From: Streptomyces sp. NRRL B-1140
Lineage (GTDB): Bacteria > Actinomycetota > Actinomycetes > Streptomycetales > Streptomycetaceae
Direction of reading: 5' to 3'
NCBI RefSeq assembly: GCF_001280065.1
Contig: NZ_LGEA01000014.1
Span: forward strand, 141,395-205,394
Length of the DNA: 64,000 nucleotides
Shown here: piece by piece, positions 43,415 to 52,698 of the stretch
How positions within the stretch are numbered: the first letter of the stretch is position 1
Layout of the letters: every line of letters begins with the position of its first letter
Made by a program: the position numbers and the translations under genes
Notes under the pieces: generated by a model
The model's input: the letters and a program-made list of their open reading frames with translations, nothing else
Databases searched by the model: none
What the model was told of the DNA's origin: nothing

Positions 43415-44977
43415 TCAGTCGGCCGCCGGGGCGGCGGCGGGAGCGGTGTCCGGGGCCTCGGACCGGTGCTCGGCGAGCACCCCGGTCCGGTGCCGCTGGA
43501 CGAACCAGTAGTAGGCGAAACCGCCGCCCGCGATGACGGCGACGAACAGCACCGCGCCCCAGCGCAGGTACCAGTGGTAGGGAGCCGAGGCGTTGTAGAC
43601 CGCCGCCCGCGGCCAGATCAGGTTGAGCGTCATGGCAGCGCCCCACAGGACCGCGAGGACGTTGACCGGCAGGCCCCAGCGGCCCAGGGAGAACCGGCCC
43701 TCGCCCGCGGGCTGCCACGCCCCGCGCAGCCGCGCGACCAGCAGCGGCACCGTGACCCCGAGATAGGCGAGGTAGATCATGATGATGCCGATGCTGGTGA
43801 CGACGGTGAAGATCTGCGGCTGGCGGATGTTGACCACCAGGATCGCCAGTGCCAGGACCCCGATGATCACGGTCGGCAGGACCGGCGTCTGGAACCGTGG
43901 GTGGCACCGGGCCAGCCTCGAGGACGCCGGCAGGTTGTTGTCGCGGGCCATCGCGAACGCCAGCCGGACCGCCGCCGTGTGCACGGCCAGAGCGCACACC
44001 GTCACCGCGATCAGCACGCACCACAGCATCGCCTTGCCGGCGGTCGGGCCGAGCACGTCCAGCACGATGTACTGCAGGCCGTCCGACGACAGCTTGTCGC
44101 CCTTCAGGCTGGACACGCTCATCAGCGCGAGCAGCAGGATCAGACCGCCCAGGACGAAAGAGGCCACGATCGCCCGGATGATGGCGCGGGGCGCGTTCCG
44201 GGTCGGGTCGAGGGACTCCTCACCGAGCGAGGCGGCCGTGTCGAAGCCGTACATGACGTACGCCGAGGCCAGCGAGGCCACCAGGAAGGCGCCCAGGTAG
44301 CCGTTTCCGTAGCCCGCGCCGGTCCCGTGCGTCTCTATGACGACTTGTGGGCCGCGCGTGATGTGGACCGCGAACAGGACGATCAGTACGACGGTGGCGA
44401 TCAACTCGATGAACACGCCCGCCGTGTTGATGCGTGCCATCAGCTTGACGCCGAAGGCGTTCACGAGGGTCGTGAACAGGATCAACACCGCGGCCAGGAT
44501 GACCGCGTTGGTCGCCACGTCGTACGTACCCGTGCCGTCCCCCACGAACTGGAAGAACGCCGAGATCTGCGGCAGCGTCAGCTGGTAGGCCAGTGCGACG
44601 GCCGATATGGACACGATCGAGGCGATCAGCATCATCCAGCCGGCGAGCCAGCCCAGATGCGGATTGCCCACTTTCTTGGACCAGTTGTAGACCGAGCCCG
44701 CCACGGGATAACGGGCGGCGAGCTCCGCGAAACACAGGGCCACCATGAACTGGCCGACGAAGACCATCGGCCACGACCACCAGTAGGCGGGGCCGCCGCT
44801 GCCGTAGCCGAAGTAGAACAGCTGGAAGGTGCCGGTCAGGATCGAGATGTAGCTGATCCCCGCGGCGAAGGTGTGGAAGTTGCCGAGGGTGCGCTTGAGT
44901 TCGGGTCTGTAGCCGAACTCGGTGAGTTCGGCGTCGTCCCGGCCCTGTGGGTCGGTCGGCTCTGCGGTTGCTCTCAT
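43415..44977 (-). CDS. APC-family amino acid permease
   Basis: The 520-residue permease has about twelve segments. The N-terminal GNFHTFAAGISYISILTGTF, the sequence FAELAARYPVAGSVYNWSKK and SAYVMYGFDTAASLGEESLD are typical of the amino acid/choline transporter branch of the APC superfamily. The substrate is unknown; GABA, choline and related amines are carried by relatives. The ATG at 44977 has GAGGAA upstream. An inverted repeat lies 30-50 bases upstream. The gene is convergent with the SMC-like operon. Confidence 0.88.
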   Translation of the reverse strand: MRATAEPTDPQGRDDAELTEFGYRPELKRTLGNFHTFAAGISYISILTGTFQLFYFGYGSGGPAYWWSWPMVFVGQFMVALCFAELAARYPVAGSVYNWSKKVGNPHLGWLAGWMMLIASIVSISAVALAYQLTLPQISAFFQFVGDGTGTYDVATNAVILAAVLILFTTLVNAFGVKLMARINTAGVFIELIATVVLIVLFAVHITRGPQVVIETHGTGAGYGNGYLGAFLVASLASAYVMYGFDTAASLGEESLDPTRNAPRAIIRAIVASFVLGGLILLLALMSVSSLKGDKLSSDGLQYIVLDVLGPTAGKAMLWCVLIAVTVCALAVHTAAVRLAFAMARDNNLPASSRLARCHPRFQTPVLPTVIIGVLALAILVVNIRQPQIFTVVTSIGIIMIYLAYLGVTVPLLVARLRGAWQPAGEGRFSLGRWGLPVNVLAVLWGAAMTLNLIWPRAAVYNASAPYHWYLRWGAVLFVAVIAGGGFAYYWFVQRHRTGVLAEHRSEAPDTAPAAAPAAD

Positions 44978-45007
44978 GGGCGGTTCCTCATGGGGTGTCT
45001 CAGGATC

Positions 45008-45025
45008 GGTTCGATCAGTCGAACC
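45008..45025. promoter_or_regulatory. Operator-like inverted repeat upstream of the permease
   Basis: GGTTCGA (45008-45014) and TCGAACC (45019-45025) form a perfect 7-bp inverted repeat with a 4-base centre, about 31-48 bases before the permease ATG. Its position suggests control by a dimeric regulator; none is encoded next to it. Confidence 0.55.
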
Positions 45026-45185
45026 AACCCTGAGGGGTGGGGCGGGTGTTACGCCAGATGTGTTTCGTCCGGCGATATCCGGCTCGCCTGCTCGCCCCCG
45101 GTCCCCGGCCCTGAGGGACGGTGTCCCGGACGACGACAGCGGCGCGACGGCCGCACATCGTCGCCGTCGCCGGCACCGCCCTGCC

Positions 45186-45749
45186 TCACGAGTGGGACAA
45201 CTGCCCGGCTCCACCCCGCCGGCGTATCCGCCCCTGCGCCCGCTCGGCGGCACGCTCCTGCCGTCGCGTTCGCCGCCGCTCGCGCCGCAGGGCCCGCGCC
45301 GTACTGCTCGGCACGGACACCACGCCGTTGCGCTGGTTCCAGACCTGGCGGGTCACCCACACGTCGAGCGCTCCCCAGGTGGCCGCGATCGTGCTGACCA
45401 CACTGCTGATCACCATGGGGAATGCCAGCCACGACCCGGCCATCGTGCACAGGAAGGCCACCATGGCCTGGAGCAGGGTCACGGCTATGAGAAGGACCGC
45501 TCGCACGGCCGCCGTCCGCACCGGATCCGGCAACCGGCGCCGCCGCGCGGGCTCCTCGACCCACAGGGGCCGGTAGGACGGCCGCTCCCGAGTGCCGCGG
45601 TTCGCCTCGCGACGCACCACCCCCGTCGGGTGCGCAGAGGGCTCCTCCGTGCCCTCGGGGAGGTTCCGATCGGGAGTCTCCCGTTTCTGATGCCCTGTCA
45701 GGTGCGTCCCACCAGCCCCGGACGCGCCGCGCCGTTCCGCCGTGCCCAT
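45186..45749 (-). CDS. Small membrane protein of unknown function
   Basis: The 187-residue protein has a polar N-terminus of about 85 residues. Two transmembrane segments follow (VRAVLLIAVTLLQAMVAFLC and AFPMVISSVVSTIAATWGAL), then a strongly basic C-terminal tail (RRERRRTRRQERAAERAQGR). The ATG at 45749 is preceded directly by an in-frame GTG (45752), with GGGGAG upstream that could serve either. It is followed by the permease on the same strand after 208 bases. No function can be assigned. Confidence 0.7.
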   Translation of the reverse strand: MGTAERRGASGAGGTHLTGHQKRETPDRNLPEGTEEPSAHPTGVVRREANRGTRERPSYRPLWVEEPARRRRLPDPVRTAAVRAVLLIAVTLLQAMVAFLCTMAGSWLAFPMVISSVVSTIAATWGALDVWVTRQVWNQRNGVVSVPSSTARALRRERRRTRRQERAAERAQGRIRRRGGAGQLSHS

Positions 45750-46170
45750 CACCGTGTCACTCCCCACCGCCAGCAGACCGCTCGCTCGCACCGGAAGACC
45801 CGTGCTCTCCAGTGGCTGCCCGGCTTGCGCTGATGTACGCCGCCCAGGTGCGGGGCGCGGCTCCTGTGGCCGATTCCGCCCCCGTTCCCCGCAGAGAAGG
45901 ACGAACGGCCACTCACGAAGATTCCCGGAAGTCGAAAAATTTCAGCCAACTCCCTATGCGTCGCTCGCCGGCTTTCCCCCGCGCCGCCACCCCGGGTTTC
46001 GGGCAGACAACTCCCGCAATGCCCGGACAACTCACCACGCTTCGCGGGTGGCGCGGAAGTTCAGGTTCCGGACCGGCTTTCGAGTTCCCTGTGGGTCGGT
46101 AGTAGGCTCGCGCCGTTTGTTGACGCACATGTGTACCCCCGGTAGCCGGGGGCCCGAGCTGGGGGAGGCC
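45750..46170 (+). other. Divergent intergenic region before the conservon
   Basis: No ORF is credible here. A promoter-like pair TTGACG (46120-46125) and TAGCCG (46143-46148) with a 17-base spacer faces the sensor kinase gene. A CACATGTG palindrome (46126-46133) lies inside that spacer. An ATG at 46129 is in frame with the kinase but has no ribosome-binding site. Confidence 0.4.
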
Positions 46171-49100
46171 ATGCGCTTTCGCGGGAAGTCCATCCGCCGG
46201 AAGATCGTGGCGCTGCTTCTCGTGCCGCTGGTGTCCTTGACCGCGATCTGGACCTTCGCCACCGTGCTCACGGGACGTGAGGCGAGCGACCTGTTCAACG
46301 TGTCGTCCGTGGTGGAGAAGATCGGCTATCCCATCGAGGACACCGTCCGCGTCCTCCAGGAAGAACGCCGCCAGACCCTCGTCTACCTCGCCGACCCCCG
46401 CGCCTCCGACGGCCTCGCCGCGCTCCGGCGCAGCCGGTCCGCCACCGACAAGGCAGTCAGCGCCATCCGTGAGAACGCCCGGAACCCGGACGTGCGGGAC
46501 GCGATGGGCGCGGACACCGACGAGCGGCTGACGGCCGTACTGGACGGCTTCGACGGCATCGAGTCGCTGCGCCGCAGCGTCGAGGACGGCACCGTCAACC
46601 GCACCCAGGCCCTCGACCTCTACAACCGGCTGGTCGACCCCTGTTACGTCCTCCTCGCCAACCTGCACGTGGTCGACAACATCGAACTGGACAAGCAGTA
46701 CCGCGCGCTGGTCAATCTCGCCCGCGCCCGCGAACTGCTCTCCCGCGAGGACGCCCTCCTCGGCTCCGCCCTGATCGTCGGCAGGATCTCCCACTCCGAA
46801 GAGCGGGACGTCTCCGACCTCGTGGCCCAGCGCACCCTGATGTACGACGTCAACCTGCCGCTGCTGCCCGTGGCCGAGCGCGACCGCTACCAGAGCTTCT
46901 GGAAGAACGCCTCTTCCGCCCCCTTGCGCGTGGCCGAGGAAGCCGCCGTCTCCTCCGGAGCCGGCACCCCCCGCGGGGTCTCCGCGAAGAGCTGGGACAG
47001 CGCCGCCGGCAACGTGCTGGACGAGCTCGGCACTCTCAACGACCAGGCGAACGACCGCTATCAGGACCGCGTCCACCCCGTGGCCGTCGGCGTCATCGCC
47101 AAGGCGGTCATCGCCGGTGCCCTCGGCCTGATCGCGCTCCTGCTCTCCCTGTTCCTGTCCGTACGGGTCGGCCGCACCCTCATCCGCGATCTGCGACAGC
47201 TGCGTCTGGAGGCCCACGAGGCGTCCGGGGTGCGCCTGCCCAGCGTCATGCGCCGTCTCTCCGCGGGCGAGCAGGTCGACGTGGAGACCGAGGTCCCCCG
47301 CCTCGAATACGACAAGAACGAGATGGGCGAGGTCGGCCAGGCCCTCAACACCCTGCAGCGCGCGGCCGTCGAAGCCGCCGTCAAGCAGGCCGAGTTGCGC
47401 GCCGGTGTCTCCGAGGTCTTCGTCAATCTCGCGCGCCGCAGCCAGGTCCTCCTCCACAAGCAGCTCACCCTCCTCGACGCCATGGAGCGCCGGACCGAGG
47501 ACACCGAGGAACTGGCCGACCTGTTCCGCCTCGACCACCTCACCACCCGCATGCGCCGGCACGCCGAGGGTCTCGTGATCCTTTCCGGAGCCGCGCCCTC
47601 CCGTCAGTGGCGCAAGCCCGTGCAGCTCATGGACGTGGTACGCGCCGCCGTCGCCGAGGTCGAGGACTACGAGCGCATCGAGGTCCGCCGCCTTCCCCGG
47701 AACGCCATCACCGGCCCGGCCGTCGCCGACCTCACGCATCTCGTGGCCGAACTCCTGGAGAACGCGACGGTCTTCTCGCCGCCGCACACCGCCGTTCAGG
47801 TGCTGGGCGAGCGTGTCGCCAACGGCTTCACCCTGGAGATTCACGACCGTGGCCTCGGCATGGCCGCGGAGGCGCTCCTGGACGCCAACCTCCGGCTGGC
47901 CGAGACACCCGAGTTCGAGCTCTCCGACACCGACCGGCTCGGCCTGTTCGTGGTCAGCCGGCTCGCGCAGCGCCAGAACGTCAGAGTCTCCCTGCAGCCC
48001 TCCCCGTACGGCGGCACGACCGCCGTGGTCTTCATCCCCGACACGCTGCTCACCGACGACGTCCCGGACACCAACGGAATCGGGTTCCGTCTCGACCGCC
48101 CCCAGCGGGCCCCGGAGAGCCAGCCACAGGACACTCGCCGCGCCGCGCTGTCCCACGCGCCCGCGCAGCGGCCCGGCCTGCCCGCCGCCCTGCTGGACGG
48201 ACCGGTCGAACTGGAGGCCCCCGTCGACCTGGACGCCATCGGGGACTTCCCGGGCGCCATCGAGGACGAGGACAGCGAACACGGCGGTCTGTTCCGCCCC
48301 CGCCATTCCCTCACCCGTGACCCGGACGACAGCACCGGCCGCCGCACCGATCCGCGCCGGCAGCCCGCCGACGGTCGTGGCGCGGGTGACCGGACCGACA
48401 GCGACGACGAGCTGGGCGCCCCGGTCGCGCTGCCCCGCCGCCACACCCCCAAGCTGGTCAGCTCGCACGGGCGCCCGGTGACGGACCAGCGGCCCAGGCG
48501 GGGCAGGACGGACGAGGCGACGACCCCCGCCGCCGGCCGAACCGATGCGAGCACCTCCTCGGCGCTCCCGTCGCGACACCGGCGCGAGGAGCCGGCGGCC
48601 GGCCGGGAGACCGGCCGGCCGGGAACCGAACCCGCACCCGCGCTTCCGGCCCGGCACCGCGAGACCCCATCGACCGGCGGCCGTCGTGGCGACGCCCTGC
48701 CGGACGCACCGCCGCCGCTGCCTGCCCGACGGCGCGGGACGGACTCGGGCCGCCGTGGCATCGGCGCGGTCGGCCACACCGAGGACCACACGGACTCCCC
48801 GGCCTCACCGGGCGGCGCCGCAGGCGACCGGTCGGAGCCGTCCGCTCTGCCCAGGCGGACCCGCCGCGCGGAGATCGCCTCGAGCGGCCTGGAACGACCG
48901 GACCAGCGCCCCGGCTCCACGCCGGCCGGCACCGGCGGCACCCCGGGCGCCGAGGCGGCCTCGGGCGCGCCACCGCGGGGAACGGGCTCCGCACCACAGC
49001 CCGGTTCCGGCACGGCCCCGCTGCCAAAGCGCGTCCGGCAGGCCAACCTGGCCCCGCAGCTGAAGCGGAGCTCGGAGCCGCGTGGCGAGGACAGGGCCGA

Positions 49101-49248
49101 GCCCGTCGAACGCGACGCCGAGGAAGTACGCAACCGCATGGCATCGCTCCAGCGTGGCTGGCAGCGCGGCCGTGAGGAGAACGCCGCGGGCGATGATGCC
49201 CACAGCGGCGCAGCACCACAAGGAACGACAGAGGGGGACGGTCGATGA
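46171..49248 (+). CDS. Conservon sensor histidine kinase-like protein (CvnA type)
   Basis: The 1025-residue protein has an N-terminal transmembrane segment (KIVALLLVPLVSLTAIWTFA). An extracellular nitrate/nitrite-sensing-type helical domain follows (about residues 35-300), then a second span near residue 315 and a HAMP-like linker. A GHKL ATPase follows (HLVAELLENATVFSPP near 525; IHDRGLGMAAEALLDAN). The last 380 residues are low-complexity, rich in Pro, Arg and Gly, with repeated PALPARHR-like motifs. The histidine phosphorylation box is not clear. It is the first gene of a four-gene conservon. The ATG has GGGGGAGG. Confidence 0.9.
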   Translation: MRFRGKSIRRKIVALLLVPLVSLTAIWTFATVLTGREASDLFNVSSVVEKIGYPIEDTVRVLQEERRQTLVYLADPRASDGLAALRRSRSATDKAVSAIRENARNPDVRDAMGADTDERLTAVLDGFDGIESLRRSVEDGTVNRTQALDLYNRLVDPCYVLLANLHVVDNIELDKQYRALVNLARARELLSREDALLGSALIVGRISHSEERDVSDLVAQRTLMYDVNLPLLPVAERDRYQSFWKNASSAPLRVAEEAAVSSGAGTPRGVSAKSWDSAAGNVLDELGTLNDQANDRYQDRVHPVAVGVIAKAVIAGALGLIALLLSLFLSVRVGRTLIRDLRQLRLEAHEASGVRLPSVMRRLSAGEQVDVETEVPRLEYDKNEMGEVGQALNTLQRAAVEAAVKQAELRAGVSEVFVNLARRSQVLLHKQLTLLDAMERRTEDTEELADLFRLDHLTTRMRRHAEGLVILSGAAPSRQWRKPVQLMDVVRAAVAEVEDYERIEVRRLPRNAITGPAVADLTHLVAELLENATVFSPPHTAVQVLGERVANGFTLEIHDRGLGMAAEALLDANLRLAETPEFELSDTDRLGLFVVSRLAQRQNVRVSLQPSPYGGTTAVVFIPDTLLTDDVPDTNGIGFRLDRPQRAPESQPQDTRRAALSHAPAQRPGLPAALLDGPVELEAPVDLDAIGDFPGAIEDEDSEHGGLFRPRHSLTRDPDDSTGRRTDPRRQPADGRGAGDRTDSDDELGAPVALPRRHTPKLVSSHGRPVTDQRPRRGRTDEATTPAAGRTDASTSSALPSRHRREEPAAGRETGRPGTEPAPALPARHRETPSTGGRRGDALPDAPPPLPARRRGTDSGRRGIGAVGHTEDHTDSPASPGGAAGDRSEPSALPRRTRRAEIASSGLERPDQRPGSTPAGTGGTPGAEAASGAPPRGTGSAPQPGSGTAPLPKRVRQANLAPQLKRSSEPRGEDRAEPVERDAEEVRNRMASLQRGWQRGREENAAGDDAHSGAAPQGTTEGDGR

Positions 49249-49679
49249 CCGCACCGAAGGCGACCGGCCACACCGCGACCAACAGGGGGGAGCTGAACTG
49301 GCTCCTCGATGATCTGGTGGACCGTGTCGCGAGCATCCGCAAGGCCCTCGTGCTCTCCGGCGACGGGTTGCCGACGGGCTTGTCCAAGGACCTGACCAGG
49401 GAGGACAGCGAACACCTTGCTGCCGTCGCCTCCGGGTTCCACAGCCTGGCCAAGGGCGTGGGACGCCACTTCGAGGCCGGCAACGTCCGCCAGACGGTCG
49501 TCGAACTCGACGACGCCTTCCTTTTCGTGACGGCCGCCGGCGACGGCAGCTGCCTCGCCGTCCTCTCGGACGCCGACTCGGACGTCGGCCAGGTCGCCTA
49601 CGAGATGACGCTCCTCGTGAAGCGGGTGGGCGTGCATCTGGCGGCCGCACCGCGCACCGATCTGCCCGCAGGCGGGTAG
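49245..49679 (+). CDS. Roadblock/LC7 protein (CvnB type)
   Basis: The 144-residue protein has the roadblock/LC7 fold, seen in NWLLDDLVDRVASIRKALVL, ETVVELDD-like VRQTVVELDDAFLFVTAAGD and DVGQVAYEMTLLVKRVG. Such proteins act as GTPase-activating or scaffold partners of small GTPases; in conservons they bind the CvnD GTPase. The ATG overlaps the kinase stop by four bases, so the two are translationally coupled. Confidence 0.93.
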   Translation: MTAPKATGHTATNRGELNWLLDDLVDRVASIRKALVLSGDGLPTGLSKDLTREDSEHLAAVASGFHSLAKGVGRHFEAGNVRQTVVELDDAFLFVTAAGDGSCLAVLSDADSDVGQVAYEMTLLVKRVGVHLAAAPRTDLPAGG

Positions 49680-49688
49680 TGGGATGGC

Positions 49689-50084
49689 ATGAGCGCTGAC
49701 GGTCAGGGAAGAAGCCACTGGTTCGACGACGAAGCCGGACCGGTCGTCCGCCCGTACGCCATGACCCGCGGCCGCACCAGCAGCCAGGGCCAGCACCGCC
49801 TGGACCTGATCGCGGTCGTGGTCGCGGAACCGCACGCGGACGACCCGGAAGCCGACCACATGCTCTCCCCGGAGCATGTGGACATCGTCGAGCTGTGCCG
49901 CGACGTCCCGCAGTCGGTCGCCGAACTCGCAGCGGAACTCGACCTGCCGATCGGAGTGGTACGGGTCCTCGTCGGAGATCTCGTGGACGCGGAATTCGTC
50001 CATGTGAACCGGCCCGTGCCCCCTGCCGAGCTGCCGGACGAGAGTATTCTGCGCGACGTGATCAACGGCCTTAGGGCGTTGTGA
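49689..50084 (+). CDS. DUF742 protein (CvnC type)
   Basis: The 131-residue protein is of the DUF742 family, with GPVVRPYAMTRGRTSSQG at the N-terminus and a winged-helix-like C-terminal part (HVDIVELCRDVPQSVAELAA, LPIGVVRVLVGDLVDAEFV). It is the third conservon component and may contact DNA or the GTPase. It starts nine bases after the roadblock gene. The usual tight spacing to the GTPase gene is broken here by a 383-base gap. Confidence 0.92.
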   Translation: MSADGQGRSHWFDDEAGPVVRPYAMTRGRTSSQGQHRLDLIAVVVAEPHADDPEADHMLSPEHVDIVELCRDVPQSVAELAAELDLPIGVVRVLVGDLVDAEFVHVNRPVPPAELPDESILRDVINGLRAL

Positions 50085-50108
50085 GCAGCGCGGAAGCGGG
50101 GTGCTGAC

Positions 50109-50210
50109 GTGACTGGCCGGCAGTTCCGGGTGGACCGCGGTGGCGCCTTCGTTGACGTCGTCGCCCGGCGCCCGGCCGCTCTGCCCGGACTGCTCTCGGA
50201 CAGGGGGACC
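50109..50210 (+). pseudogene. Relic of a 5-oxoprolinase/hydantoinase-type gene
   Basis: The frame beginning at GTG 50109 reads MTGRQFRVDRGGAFVDVVAR and continues RPAALPGLLSDRG. It closely resembles the N-terminus of HyuA/5-oxoprolinase proteins (W-F-x-V-D-R-G-G-T-F-T-D-V-V-A, then LLS). After about 34 codons the similarity is lost, although the frame stays open to 50471 with low-complexity sequence. It looks like a gene fragment left within the conservon. Recognition is by eye. Confidence 0.4.
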
Positions 50211-50467
50211 ACCGACGCCCGGCGACCCCGCAGCGCCCCGGACCGTCCGTCCCCGGACGGGCGGCGCCTGGCGCGAGGTGCCCCTGCGCTGCCGCGAAGG
50301 CCTTCCCCCGGCGGCACCGTCACTTGCCCGGCGGCGATCACCACCGAAGCCGGCTCCACGACCGTCGACCACGGCCGGCGGGCCACGGCGACCGTCGCGC
50401 CATCGAAACCCCAGGCGGCGGCTACGGCTCGCCGTCGCCCGACCCCATCAAGCAGGAGAAGAGACCG

Positions 50468-51073
50468 ATGATCTTCGGGCGTTCCGAGCGTGGCAAGCCT
50501 CCGGTCGAGCCCGTCACGCTCAAGATCCTCGTGGCCGGCGGCTTCGGCGTGGGCAAGACCACGCTCGTCGGCGCGGTCAGCGAGATCAGGCCGCTGCGCA
50601 CCGAGGAGCTGCTCACCGAGGCCGGGCGCCCGGTCGACGACACCAGCGGCGTTGAGGGCAAGCACACCACGACCGTGGCCATGGACTTCGGCCGCATCAC
50701 CCTCCGCGAAGACCTCGTGCTGTACCTCTTCGGCACGCCCGGCCAGGAGCGGTTCTGGTTCATGTGGGACGAACTCTCCGAGGGTGCGCTCGGTGCCGTC
50801 GTGCTCGCCGACACCCGCCGCCTGGAGGACTGCTTCGCCGCCGTCGACTACTTCGAACGGCGCTCGATCCCCTTCCTCGTCGGCGTCAACTGCTTCGAGG
50901 GCGCTCCCCGTTACCCGGTGGAGGACGTCCGCCAGGCCCTCGACCTGGACGAGGGCGTGCCGCTCTTGATGTGCGACGCCCGCGACCGGGAGTCGGTCAA
51001 GGAGGCACTCATCGGCGTCGTCCAGCATGCGATGGCCCACGCGGCCGGCCGCCGCGAGGCGGTCACCGGCTGA
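50468..51073 (+). CDS. Conservon small GTPase (CvnD type)
   Basis: The 201-residue Ras-like/MglA-related GTPase has the P-loop VAGGFGVGKTTLVGAV at about residues 22-37. The switch region VEGKHTTTVAMDFGRI follows, then LYLFGTPGQERFWFMWDEL (DxxG equivalent FGTPG) and the nucleotide specificity loop VGVNCFEG in place of NKxD. It is the output of the conservon signalling complex. The ATG at 50468 has AGGAGAAGAG upstream; the open frame extends to 50324 but lacks similarity there. Confidence 0.93.
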   Translation: MIFGRSERGKPPVEPVTLKILVAGGFGVGKTTLVGAVSEIRPLRTEELLTEAGRPVDDTSGVEGKHTTTVAMDFGRITLREDLVLYLFGTPGQERFWFMWDELSEGALGAVVLADTRRLEDCFAAVDYFERRSIPFLVGVNCFEGAPRYPVEDVRQALDLDEGVPLLMCDARDRESVKEALIGVVQHAMAHAAGRREAVTG

Positions 51074-51096
51074 CGCCGCCCCTCGAACAGCGGACA

Positions 51097-51130
51097 CGGC
51101 CCGCAGCCCCGCCGACGGGGATACGGGCCG
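51097..51130. terminator. Hairpin between the GTPase and glpK genes
   Basis: The outer arms CGGCCCG (51097-51103) and CGGGCCG (51124-51130), with inner arms CCCCG (51107-51111) and CGGGG (51116-51120), fold into one GC-rich stem in the 88-base gap between convergent genes. Confidence 0.65.
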
Positions 51131-51161
51131 CAGCCGTGAGCGACGGTCCACGCACGCGTGG

Positions 51162-52679
51162 TCAGCTGTCGCCCTCCTCCCAGCCGAAGCTCTTCTCCAC
51201 GGCCTTGCGCCAGTTGTGGTACTCGCGGTCGCGCACCGACGCCTCCATGTTCGGCGTCCACTCGACGTCCTTCTGCCAATGCGCCTTGAGCTCGTCCAGG
51301 TCGTTCCACACCCCGGTGGCCAGACCGGCCGCGTAGGCGGCGCCCAGACAGGTCGTCTCGGAGATCTTGGGCCGCACCACCGGGACGTCGAGCACATCCG
51401 CCTGGTGCTGCATGAGGAGGTTGTTCTTCGTCATGCCGCCGTCGACCTTCAGGGTGGTGATGTGCACCCCGGAGTCCTGATACATGGCGTCCACGACCTC
51501 GCGGGTCTGCCAGCTCGTCGCCTCCAGCACGGCCCGGGCGAGGTGCGCCTTGGTGACGTACCGGGTCAGACCGGTGACAACGCCGCGCGCGTCGGAGCGC
51601 CAGTAAGGGGCGAACAGGCCCGAGAACGCCGGAACGATGTACGCGCCGCCGTTGTCCTCAACGCTCGCCGCGAGGGGCTCGATCTCGTCGGCCGTGCGGA
51701 TGATGCCGAGCTGGTCCCGGAACCACTGGACCAGCGCGCCCGTGATGGCGATCGCGCCCTCCAGGCAGTAGACCGGCGCCTCGGTGCCGATCTTGTACCC
51801 CATCGTCGTCAGCAGTCCGCTCTTCGACGGCACCGGGCGGTCGCCCGTGTTGAGCAGCAGGAAGCTTCCCGTGCCGTACGTGTTCTTGGCGGTGCCCACG
51901 TCGTAGCACGCCTGCCCGAACACGGCCGCCTGCTGGTCGCCCAGCGCGGAGGCCACGGGGACGCCTGCGAGCTGGCCGACCGCGGTCCCGTACACCTCGG
52001 AGGAGGAGCGGATCTCGGGCAGCATCGCCTCGGGGATGTTCATCGCCGAGAGGATCGAGGGGTCCCACTGGAGGGTCTCCAGGTTCATCAGCATGGTGCG
52101 TCCGGCGTTGGTCACGTCGGTGACGTGCTGCCCGCCGTCCGTGCCGCCCGTGAGGTTCCAGATCAGCCAGGAGTCCATGGTGCCGAAGGCGATCTCGCCG
52201 CGTTCGGCACGGCTCCGGAGGTCGGGCACGTTGTCGAGCAGCCAGGCCGCCTTGGGTCCGGAGAAGTAGGTCGCCAGCGGCAGTCCCGTCTGCTCGCGGA
52301 AACGGTCCTGCCCGTCCGAGCCGCCCAACTGGTTGCACAGGGCGGCCGTCCGTGTGTCCTGCCACACGATGGCGTTGTGCACCGGCTTGCCGGTCGCCCG
52401 GTCCCACAGGAGGGTCGTCTCGCGCTGGTTGGTGATGCCCATCGCGCTCAGCTGGTCGGCTCTCAGACCGGCCTTGGCGAGTGCCCCCGCCACCACTGCC
52501 TGCACCTTCGACCAGATCTCGGTGGCGTCGTGCTCCACCCAGCCGGGTTTCGGGAAGATCTGGCGGTGCTCGCGCTGGTCGACGGCGACGATCGCGCCGT
52601 CCTGGTTGAAGACGATGCAGCGGCTCGACGTGGTGCCCTGGTCGATGGCTGCGACGTACTTCGCGGAGTTGTCCGTCAT
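51162..52679 (-). CDS. glpK: Glycerol kinase
   Basis: The 505-residue FGGY-family kinase phosphorylates glycerol to glycerol-3-phosphate. The N-terminus has the ATP-site motif [16 protein letters not shown]. Later come [25 protein letters not shown], the signature KLPGTYG-like region [16 protein letters not shown], and [13 protein letters not shown] in the C-terminal domain. It follows glpF after 19 bases. The ATG at 52679 has GAAGGGG upstream. No glycerol-3-phosphate dehydrogenase or IclR-type regulator (GylR) lies beside the pair. Confidence 0.96.
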   Translation of the reverse strand: MTDNSAKYVAAIDQGTTSSRCIVFNQDGAIVAVDQREHRQIFPKPGWVEHDATEIWSKVQAVVAGALAKAGLRADQLSAMGITNQRETTLLWDRATGKPVHNAIVWQDTRTAALCNQLGGSDGQDRFREQTGLPLATYFSGPKAAWLLDNVPDLRSRAERGEIAFGTMDSWLIWNLTGGTDGGQHVTDVTNAGRTMLMNLETLQWDPSILSAMNIPEAMLPEIRSSSEVYGTAVGQLAGVPVASALGDQQAAVFGQACYDVGTAKNTYGTGSFLLLNTGDRPVPSKSGLLTTMGYKIGTEAPVYCLEGAIAITGALVQWFRDQLGIIRTADEIEPLAASVEDNGGAYIVPAFSGLFAPYWRSDARGVVTGLTRYVTKAHLARAVLEATSWQTREVVDAMYQDSGVHITTLKVDGGMTKNNLLMQHQADVLDVPVVRPKISETTCLGAAYAAGLATGVWNDLDELKAHWQKDVEWTPNMEASVRDREYHNWRKAVEKSFGWEEGDS

Positions 52680-52698
52680 GGCTACCCCTTCGGCTGTC

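Noticed and set aside
45913..48789. Antisense open frame of 958 codons opposite the sensor kinase gene
   Set aside because: Long antisense frames are expected in GC-rich coding sequence. It has no recognisable domain and poor codon usage, and the sense gene is secure.
50324..50467. N-terminal extension of the conservon GTPase
   Set aside because: The extension is low-complexity and unlike other GTPases of this family, and the ATG at 50468 has a strong ribosome-binding site.
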